The notes under the pieces: model-generated
What the model saw: only the letters and a program-made list of their open reading frames with translations
Databases searched by the model: none
Told to the model about the DNA's origin: nothing
Shown here: positions 50,230 through 58,879 of the stretch, one piece after another
Position numbering within the stretch: the first letter of the stretch is position 1
How the letters are laid out: each line of letters begins with the position of its first letter
Origin: Manis javanica
Taxonomy: Eukaryota; Chordata; Mammalia; Pholidota; Manidae
Assembly: GCF_040802235.1 (NCBI RefSeq)
Contig: NC_133166.1
Coordinates: 1-64,000 of the forward strand
Direction: 5' to 3'
Length of the DNA: 64,000 bases
Program-made: the position numbers and the translations under genes

Positions 50230-51168
50230 ATGATTAGGAGACGAAATATTACAGAGATCACCCACTTCATCCTGTTGGGGTTCTCCGATTTTCCCAGAAT
50301 CAAAGCAGTGCTCTTTGCTGTGTTCCTGGTGATCTACGTTACAACTCTGACTTGGAACCTGAGCATCATCATCTTAATAAGGATGGATTCCCACCTCCAC
50401 ACACCCATGTACTTCTTCCTCAGCAACCTGTCCTTCCTAGACATCAGCTATGTGACCTCCACAGCCCCCAAGATGCTCTCTGACTTTTTTCAGGAACAGC
50501 ATACCATCACTCTAGTGGGTTGTGCTGTTCAGTACTTCTTCTTTGCAGCCCTGGGACTGACTGAGACTTGTCTCATGACAGCCATGGCCTATGACCGCTA
50601 TGCTGCCATTTGTAATCCACTTCTCTATTCATCAATCATGTCACCCACCCTCTGTGTTCAGATGGTGCTGGGCTCCTATATGGCTGGCCTCTCTGCTTCC
50701 CTATCCCAGTTGTGTGCCATTCTTCAACTCCACTTCTGTGGGCCTAATGTCATCCACCACTTCTTCTGTGACATGCCCCAGTTGTTAGTCTTGTCCTGCA
50801 CTGACACTTTCTTTGTTCGACTCTTGGCTGCTGTGTTAATAATATTCTATGGAATAATAAATGTCGTGGTTATCATAGTATCCTATGGCTATATCATCAT
50901 CTCCATCATGAAGATCACTACAGCTAAAGGCAGGTCCAAGGCTTTCAACACCTGTGCTTCTCACCTGACAGTGGTTTCCCTCTTCTATACCTCAGGTATG
51001 TTTGTCTATTTGAGGTCCAGCTCTGGTGGTTCTTCCAACTTTGACAGATTTGCATCAGTTTTTTACACAGTGATGATTCCCATGTTGAATCCCTTGATTT
51101 ACAGTCTGAGGAACAAGGAAATCAAAGATGCCTTGAAGAGGTTGCAGAAGAAGGGAGGGTATTGCTAA
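50230..51168 (+). CDS. OR5AN1: Odorant receptor, OR5AN1-like, copy C
   Basis: An intact 312-residue odorant GPCR, expected in olfactory sensory cilia with G-olf coupling. It has NIT at 6-8, PMYFFLSNLSF at 59-69, C98/C180, MAYDRYAAIC at 119-128, CDMPQL at 180-185, KAFNTCASHL at 237-246 and PMLNPLIYSLRN at 284-295. It shares with my memory of human OR5AN1 features that A and B lack: Phe105 in helix 3, DTFFV at 192-196 and SLFYTSG at 250-256. It is therefore the most OR5AN1-like copy and possibly keeps the ancestral role. Position 207 is Tyr, where human, A and B have Phe. There is no ERV upstream, unlike A and B. The start is the first ATG after the conserved splice acceptor. Confidence 0.94.
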   Translation: MIRRRNITEITHFILLGFSDFPRIKAVLFAVFLVIYVTTLTWNLSIIILIRMDSHLHTPMYFFLSNLSFLDISYVTSTAPKMLSDFFQEQHTITLVGCAVQYFFFAALGLTETCLMTAMAYDRYAAICNPLLYSSIMSPTLCVQMVLGSYMAGLSASLSQLCAILQLHFCGPNVIHHFFCDMPQLLVLSCTDTFFVRLLAAVLIIFYGIINVVVIIVSYGYIIISIMKITTAKGRSKAFNTCASHLTVVSLFYTSGMFVYLRSSSGGSSNFDRFASVFYTVMIPMLNPLIYSLRNKEIKDALKRLQKKGGYC

Positions 51169-51690
51169 CTTAACAAATTCTGGTATTTTTGACAGATTCA
51201 TCCTGTCAGAATCCTCTTAACCCACAATACTGAGGCCATGAATAGACTATAAGAAAATTCATACTGCCTTTGGACAGAGAAGGACGATTTGACAGGTTCT
51301 ATGCCAAAAGGACCAACATCTTATTCAAATCCAGGCAAAGACAATGAGTGTAATTCTTCGAGCTTCTCCAGTTTCCCCCTCCATGAAGAGAGGCTTCATT
51401 TATTAATATACCCTAAAATATAGATGAAACATTCAGATTCAGAAACTTCTATTTTTTTCTTTTGAGAATGAGGCCTGTTTAATGACAGCCTTCTGACTGT
51501 AAGGGCGAGATACCTGACAGAGGCCCAGGAATGTAGGAACACAGTCTCCCACATGTTCTGATGCAACATAATCCAGACATGATAGTGATCCATGCTTGCT
51601 GTGTGTTTCTGACCGGAATGGGAATGAACCATGGGAGATGAAGTGCCTTTGGACAAACAAAGCTATATAGTTGGCCTGGTTGTACCTCCT
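51169..51690 (+). other. 3' flank of receptor C, no gene recognised
   Basis: This aligns with the 3' flanks of A and B up to the solo LTR. No supported feature of its own. Confidence 0.5.
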
Positions 51691-52199
51691 TATAGGGAAA
51701 AGGAAGATTGCTTAGGTCTGTATTGCGGCAAACTCTGCCAATAAACAGAGCTTGAAGAGACTCTTAAGAGAGTTTGACTCCTCATAATGTGCTCAGATCA
51801 TGGCCTGTTCAGGGAACATTGGAACAGTCAGTTGTCTTGCAAGGTTGCATGAAATCATAATAAATGAGGCTTGTATAATAATAGTTACAGAAGCTGTTTG
51901 TACTAGAGTATAAACAGGAGCCCTAGGGCCACACCATCAAGCCTCACACATGGAGGGGATGCTCTGCCTAGCATCATTGTCCCAAAGCGGGTCAGGATGG
52001 CTGTTTTCATGGGCTTCCCAGCTGGTGCAACTCAGATGCTGCTGAGTGCATCTGGTGAAGATTTTTATTCTTAGTTGCATTTCCCATTTATCTGCTTGTC
52101 TTCATGCTTTGCAGTAAACGTTTCTTTCTTTAATGTATTAATGCATACAATCGCATTTCTGCCTTATCAGATCCTTTGAACGTTATCTTTGGCAAAACA
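51691..52199 (+). repeat. Candidate solo LTR, class II (ERVK-like), unit C only
   Basis: About 509 bp interrupt the alignment of C with A and B between the CCTCCT and TTCTGGAAAC that are contiguous in A (about 8,610-8,622). The inserted block starts TATAGGGAAAAGGAAGA, close to the TGTAGGGGAAAAG-type start of class II LTRs, and ends GGCAAAACA. It contains AATAAA sequences. Flanking six-base similarity (CCTCCT / CTTCTG) is imperfect. This is a fossil LTR with no internal part. Confidence 0.55.
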
Positions 52200-53400
52200 C
52201 TTCTGGAAACACCAATCTGAGACAGCTAATATTTTTCTAAGGCCTCTTTCACAACTAACCATGTAACAATGCTTAAGCTCCATCCTCATCACCGCCAGCT
52301 GCCATCTAAGGAAGGAGGAGGTGACTTGAATCATAAAGAGGAATGAAATGAAGAATGTGGTCCCTTCAGTGCCATTTACTTATGATTCCGATGATTTAGT
52401 TTCTTGGATCTAGTGTTTAATGAGGATTTCTCATGGGAGATGATACTCAAAATCCACGTCATAGCCAACAGCCATTTCTGTTATTGTGGGACTCAAACAT
52501 CTCTCTTCCCCATTAAATCTAGAAATGTACCTTGGTTGACATAGCTGATGGTTCGCACTATCAATTCACTTCTGATATTTCAGTATCTGTTCATTTTTGG
52601 TAGGAGGAGACCTATGGGAAATCTCATTGTAGTAATAGAGTTACTGCATATTCAGTGTTGCTAAACTAAGAATAAATATGACAAACTGTATATGTTCTTT
52701 CCTGTCATCTGTGTTTGGCATTTTTTGTCCTAGAGATTTATGGTTGTATGAGGTGATAATGAATGGAGTAGAATGGTTAGAGTTCATTTAATACTGATAC
52801 TTTCCAGAAACCCTCAAGGCTCAGGAGAGGAAATAGTAATGGGATATGTATCATTCGCAGATCTAGGCAATTTCCTCTGTCTGAGGAAGGACACACAACT
52901 TTGGGTGATTGTAGTCTGGCCTGTAGAGGCCATTCTCCAGGGCCTCTGTCAGGAACATGTACAATGATACTTGCTATTAAATCTCCAGATTGGCCAGGCA
53001 TGAACAAACTGACACAGAACAGATGTCATTACTTTTACATATTATCCTTGGAGATTCATTGGATTCTTACTGTTGTTTTGGGATCTCAGATATGATGGGT
53101 CACATGAATAGCTCTGTTTAATGAAGGACTGTAAGTGAGGTGGTGTTTGAAGGCTTTTCCAAGTCTTCCATGAGACTCCACATGGGCAGGGTCGAAAGAG
53201 TGGAATTATTGATCCTCTGGGAAAGTTTGTGAGGGCTTTCCTCCTGACAAGGAAAGAATGTGGTATGAATAAAGGATGTGTGGTCCCTGTGCAGGCATAG
53301 GCATGCTTTTTGAAGGATTTCTCTTTAAAATGTGTGAGAATGTGTGAGAAGCCTGTTTCTGAGGGGCCATGAGGACTTTCTCAGGAGATAGACCTCTGTT
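52200..53400 (+). other. Unit C intergenic sequence, nothing recognised
   Basis: This aligns with about 8,622-9,800 of unit A. A candidate AATAAA is at 52,671-52,676. No other feature. Confidence 0.45.
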
Positions 53401-54645
53401 AGGTTTATAATACAGTGTCGTTGATTCTAATCACTATGCTGTGCATTCAGTGTCCAGATTTATTCATCTTCTAGTTGCAAGTTAATACCCTTTCATAACA
53501 TCTCCTCAAGTGTTCTGTCCCCCAGCCCCAGGTAACCACAATTCTACTCTCTATTTCTTTGAATTTGACTTGTAAGAGATTCCACAAATAAGTGACATCA
53601 TACAGTATTTGCCTTTTTCTGGTTTATTGCACTTAGCATAATGATCCCAAATTCCATCCATATTGTCACAAATGGTAGCATTTTCTTTGCTCTTGTGGTT
53701 CAATTATATTCCACTGTTAGTGTATGCCATGACTTCTTCACCCATTCACACACTGATGGACCCTTTTTTTCCATATCTTGGCTATTGCGAGTAATGCTGC
53801 AGTAAACATGGGAGTGCAGATATCTTTTTGATATCATTTTTTCATATGCACTGGCCATATACACAGACATGGTATTGTTGGACTGTATGGTTGTACCATT
53901 GTAAAAGTTGGAGGAACCTCCATGCTAATAGTGACTTAAACCATTTACATTCTCATCACAAAGTGTACATCACCAACCCATGTTATCTCTTGTCTTCTTG
54001 ATGTTGGCCATTCTAACAAGTGTGAGGTGATATCTCATTTTGTTTATCCTTTAATTTTGCATTTCTCTGATTATTAGTGATGTTGAGCACCTTTTCATAT
54101 ACTTGTCGGCCATTTGGATGTCTTCTTGTAAAAATGTCTATTCAGCTTCTCTGTCATCTTTTATTTGGTTTGTTTGTTGTATTATTGTTGAGTTGTTTGA
54201 GTTTTTTGTATATATTGGCTATCAATGCCTTGTCTGATATATGGTTTGCAGATATTTTCTGCCATTCTCCAGGTTGTCTTTTCATGTTGTTTCTTTTCTG
54301 TGCAGGAACATTTTAATTTGATGTCCCACTTGCTGAGTTTTGCTTTTGTCCCTTGTTTTTTTTTTGGTGCCATATCCTAAAAAATTATTGCCAAGGCCAA
54401 TTTCAAGGAGTTCTTTCTCTGTCTTTTCTTCTAGGAATTTTATGCTTTAGGTGTTTCTTTCAAATATTCAATTTATTTATGGTTATTGTTTGTGACTGGT
54501 GGAAGATGGTGGTCCAATTTCATTATCATGCATGGTTATCCAGTTTTCCAACACCATTTGTTTAAGAGACTACTCTTTCTCCATTGAGTATTTTTGCCTT
54601 TCTATTCAATCACTGGTTGACTACACATGCAGGGGTTGACTGCCA
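53400..54645 (-). mobile_element. Old L1 fragment, minus strand (unit C)
   Basis: This is the third copy of the L1 at 9,800-12,170, from its 3' end (TGACTTGTAAGAGATTCCAC, TTAGCATAATGATCCC) into ORF2 sequence. It breaks off at about 54,645, where a + strand L1 begins. Confidence 0.75.
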
Positions 54646-55915
54646 TATATGACAAACCCATAGCCAACACCATACTCAACAGTGAAAAGCTTTTCATCTA
54701 AGATCAGAAACAAAACAAGAATGTCCACTCTTCTCACTTTCATTCAACGTTGTACTGGAGGTCCTGGCCATGGCAATAAGATAACACAAAGAGATAAAAC
54801 ATATTCAAACTGTTAAGGAACAAGTTAAACTGTCACTTTTTTCAGATAACATGATATTATACATAGAAAACCCCACAACTCCACCAAAACACTATTAGAA
54901 TGAATAACTAGATTCAACAAAGTTGCACAATACAAAATTAATACACAGAAATCTGTTGCATTATTGTATACTAAGAGTGAGCTGGCAGAAAGAGAAATCT
55001 GGAAAACAATTCCACTTATGATTGCATCATAAAGAATAAAATACCAAGAATAAGCCCAACTAAGGAGGTGAAAGACCTGTGCTCTGAAAACTATAGACAC
55101 TGATGAAAGAAATTGAAGACACAAATCAATGGAAATACATGCCTTGCTCATGGATAGGAAAAATTCATCCTGTCAAAATAACCATCCTGCTCAATGCAAT
55201 TTACAGATTCAATGCAATCCCTATCTAAATGTCAATGGCATTTTTCAATAAACTACAGCAAATAATCCTAAAATTCATGTGAAACCACAAATGACTCCAA
55301 ATCAGCAAGACAATACTGAGAAAGAAAAACAACGTTCGAGTATTGTGCTCCCTGACTTCAAGCTATACTAAAAAGCTACAGTAATCAAAACAGTATGGTA
55401 CTGGCACAAGAACAGGTTCATACATCAACGGACCAGAAAAAAAAGCGAAGAAATAACCCCATGCATATGTGGTCAGTTAATGTATGATATAGGAGCCATG
55501 AATATATAATGAGGAAAAGACAGCCTTTTCAAACTGGTGTTGGGAAACCTGGACAGCTATGAGAAAGAGAATGAAACTGGATTACTGTCTGACTCCTTTC
55601 ACAAAAGTAAACTTGAAATGGATTCAAGATCTAAATATAAGACAAGAGACCTAAAACTCTTAGAAGAAATCATAAGCAAAAGTCTCTTGAGAATAAACAT
55701 GAGCAATTATTGTCTGGACCCATCTCCCAAGGCAAGGAAAACAAAAGCAGAAGTGGACAAGTGGGACTACATCAAACTAAAAACCTTCTGTACAGCAAAG
55801 GGTGCCAGTAATAAATAAAAAGGCAACCTACATCATGGGAGAATATATTCATAAATGATTTATCTGATGAGTTAACATCCAAAATATATAGAGAATTCAT
55901 ATGATTCAGCTCCAA

Positions 55916-55960
<45 letters not shown>
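55916..55960 (+). repeat. (TAA)n microsatellite inside an L1
   Basis: About 15 TAA units sit within the ORF2-derived sequence of the + strand L1, probably expanded from an A-rich coding stretch. Confidence 0.9.
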
Positions 55961-56149
55961 TTAATAAATGGGCAGAGGACCTGAACAGACATTTTCTAAA
56001 GAAGAAATACAGATGGCCAATAAACACAAGAAAAGATTCTCTATATCCCTAATTATCATGGAAATGCAAAGAAAAAACACAATGAAATATCACCTTACCC
56101 CAGTTACAATGGCCGCTATCCAAATACAAGAAATAATAAGTGTCGGCAA

Positions 56150-56209
56150 GGATGTGGAGAAAAGGGAACAGTCCTACAGTGTTGGTGGGAATGTCAATTG
56201 GGGCAGCCA
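56150..56209 (+). repeat. 60 bp segment with a perfect inverted copy at 57,862-57,921
   Basis: This is part of the L1 ORF2 3' region. Base-by-base comparison with the reverse complement of 57,862-57,921 gives 60 of 60 matches. Confidence 0.95.
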
Positions 56210-56829
56210 CTGTGGAAGGCAATATGTAGGTTCCTCAAAAAACTAAAAACAGAAATACCACATGACCCAGTAACCCCACTTCTAAGAATTTACCCAAAGG
56301 AAACAAAATATCTGATTTTCAATAGATGAATATAATTAAAAGAGGAAGTGGTACATGTATACAATTCAATATTATTCAGCCATAAAAAGAAGAAATCCTG
56401 TTGTTTGTGACAACATAGATCGATCTAAAGGGTATTATGCTAGGTGAAATAAGCTAGGTGGAGAGTGAAATATACCATATGATTTCACTTACATATGGAA
56501 TCTAAAAAAAACAAAGTGGACAAAATAGCAGTAGACTCTTAGACACTGAGAAATGACTGGTGGTTACCATGGGAGAGTTTGTGGGATGGGGTGGGTGAGG
56601 AAGATAAAGAGACACAGAATCTCAGTCATAATATAAGTTTGTCACAGGGCTGGAAGTGCAGCATAGAGAATATAGTGAGTGGTTCTTTAACATCTTTCTA
56701 TGTTGACAAGTAGTACCTGCACTAGTTAGGGTGAGTGTTTAGTAATATGTGTAACTGTTGAATCATTGTGATATATACTGAAACCAATATAATGTTGTAT
56801 ATTAACTATTTTTCAATTAAAAAAGAAAG

Positions 56830-57690
56830 TGATAAAGAAGGCACCCCATTTACCTCAGTAGGAATGATATTTGGGCAGGGGTTTTGACTTCTATAAGGAA
56901 GACGGGTCAAAATATATGTGACCTTGTACACGTCTCAAAAATAGCTGGTAGAGAGGAAGGGAAAATGTGGCTTCCTTGATTCCTGGTGCCACTTTTTTTT
57001 TACCTGGGACCCACATGTGATCTGCCTTAGTGCCACTACATTTAATTCAGTGTAAAAAGTCATTTCCATGATAGACTCAAGTAGATAAAATCCTAGATTT
57101 TGAGAATAGAGGTTCTGACAAATGTCACATTAGAGAAACCACTAGAAGCTAGGAAGCCATACAGAGTCTTTCCTTCACTGATTTTCTTGATTGAGTTTTG
57201 CTGTTAAATGTGTTTATACTTTAATACAAATAAAATAATGTATAAAATTAAATGTCCAGATTAAAAATAATTTAAGAGGAAACACATTATACCTTTAATC
57301 CAGATCAGAGATAGAGAGAGAGCATTAGTGAGAGAGGGAGGAGAGATGGAGATTGCTCTGTTTAGCCCTGAGTAGCCTGCTTCTCTCCTCCTTACTCCTT
57401 GAGCCTCCTTGTGGAGTGAATTGTGAAGAAGAGATGGGAGAGAGCAATGGTGGAAGGAAGCGGACATTTTTAAAGGTTGGGGAGATTCTCAGAGCTAGAA
57501 AGAAGGTAAAATCGCCACGTTCTGGGCACAGATGGGCCTGGAGCTGCTCCTAGTAGCTTCCTTCAGAAATGATGACTTTGTGGTGAGTCTAAGGAGGGGG
57601 GGACCCGAGTCCCAGAAAACTGAACCTCTGTGTTCCTTTTTAGAGCTTCAAGCTTTTCTTTGCTTCTCTCATTTTTATTTTATTTTTTGT
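56830..57690 (+). other. Intergenic sequence with purine-rich stretch, no gene called
   Basis: No homology to units A or B was found by eye. A purine-rich stretch (about 57,305-57,350) and two GT-containing donor-like sites (about 57,506 and 57,581) occur, but no supported exon. Confidence 0.4.
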
Positions 57691-57991
57691 TTTTTACTTG
57701 TGATGTGATTGGCATACAACATTATATCCATTTTAGGTGTATGGTATGATTCGGTATTTATATATTACCAAATGAACATCACAGGAAATCTAGTTAACTT
57801 TGGTCACCATACACAGTTACAGAATTATTTCTCCCTGGGGTGAGAACATTCAAGATGTAATTGGCTGCCCCAATTGACATTCCCACCAACACTGTAGGAC
57901 TGTTCCCTTTTCTCCACATCCTCAGCAACTTTCAAATATGCAATAGAGTATTACTAAGTGTAGTGATCATGCTGTATATTATATCCCCATG
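57690..57991 (-). mobile_element. Old L1 3' end, minus strand, with a 60 bp foreign block
   Basis: The sequence follows the reverse complement of an old L1 3' UTR (GTCACCATACACAGTTACAG, AGCAACTTTCAAATATGCAA, CCCCATGACTTATTTATT). At 57,862-57,921 it is interrupted by a piece of L1 ORF2 3' region that does not belong there and matches 56,150-56,209 exactly in inverse orientation. Confidence 0.75.
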
Positions 57992-58879
57992 ACTTATTTA
58001 TTTATTTATTTGTTTTTATTTTGGTATCATCAATCTACAATTACATGAGCAACATTATGGTTACTAGACTGCCCGCATCATCAAGTCCCCACCACATACT
58101 CCATTACAGTCACTGTCCATCAGCCTAGTAAGATGCTGTAGAATCACTAGTTGCCTTCTCTGTGTTGTACAGCCTTCCCTGTGCCCCACCCCTATGTTAT
58201 GTCTGCTAATCATAATACCCCCTTTTCCCCCTTGTCCCTCCCTTCCCACCCATCCTCCCCAGTCCCTTTCCCTTTGGCAAATGTTAGTCCTTCTTGGGTT
58301 CTGTGAGTGTGTTGCTGTTTTGTTCCTTCAGTTTTTGCTTTGTTCTTATGCTCCACAGATAAGTGAAATCATTTGATACTTGCTTTTTTTCCACCGAGCT
58401 TATGTAACTGAGCATAATACCCTCCATATTGTTGCAAATGGTAGGATTTTTTTTCTCATGGCTGAATAATATTCCATTGTGTATATGTACTACATCTTCT
58501 TTATTCATTCATCCATTGATGGACACTTAGGTTGCTTCCATTTCTTGACTATTGTAAATACTGCTGCGATAAATGTAGGGGTGCATATGTCTTTTTCAAA
58601 CTGGCTGCTGCATTCTTAGGGTAAATTCCTAGGAGTGGAATTCCTGGGTCAAATGGTATTTCTATTTTGAGTTTTTTGAGGAACTCCATACTGTTTTCCA
58701 CAATGGTCGAACTAATTTACATTCCCACCAGCAGTATTGGAGGCTTCACCTTTCTACACACATCCTCGCCAACATTTGTTGTTGTTTGTCTTTTGGATGG
58801 TAGCCATCCTTACCGGTGTGAGGTAATATCACATTTGTGGTTTTAATTTTGCAGTTCAAACATAATTAGTGATGTGGAA

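Larger units (their letters stand above)
49025..54645 (+). repeat. Tandem segmental duplication, unit C (partial, more diverged)
   Basis: The unit aligns with the starts of A and B but with more differences. It has no class III-like ERV, and the uninterrupted target is at about 49,771-49,780. It contains the third receptor gene, a private solo LTR, and the shared minus-strand L1. Homology stops near 54,645, where a + strand L1 begins. Confidence 0.85.
54645..56825 (+). mobile_element. 5'-truncated L1, + strand (unit C)
   Basis: It begins within ORF2 RT sequence (AACACCATACTCAACAGTGA, then a stretch translating as a VVLEVLAMAIR-type segment). It continues through the ORF2 C-terminal region (55,537-55,818 reads LEEIISKSLLRINMS and KWDYIKLKTFCTAKG) to an L1 3' end near 56,825 with a short A-rich tail. 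It is interrupted by a (TAA)n run. It is older than the young L1 family at 13,152 and 57,992, judging from its different 3' UTR. Confidence 0.8.

Noticed and set aside
53400-56825. Minus then plus L1 pair in unit C as a single twin-primed (5'-inverted) insertion
   Set aside because: Both halves contain an L1 3' end, and the minus-strand part is shared with A and B, so they are two insertions.
57300-57600. Possible gene 5' exons with donor-like sites
   Set aside because: Open frames are short, no matching acceptor or protein family is visible, and the purine-rich sequence gives chance GT sites.
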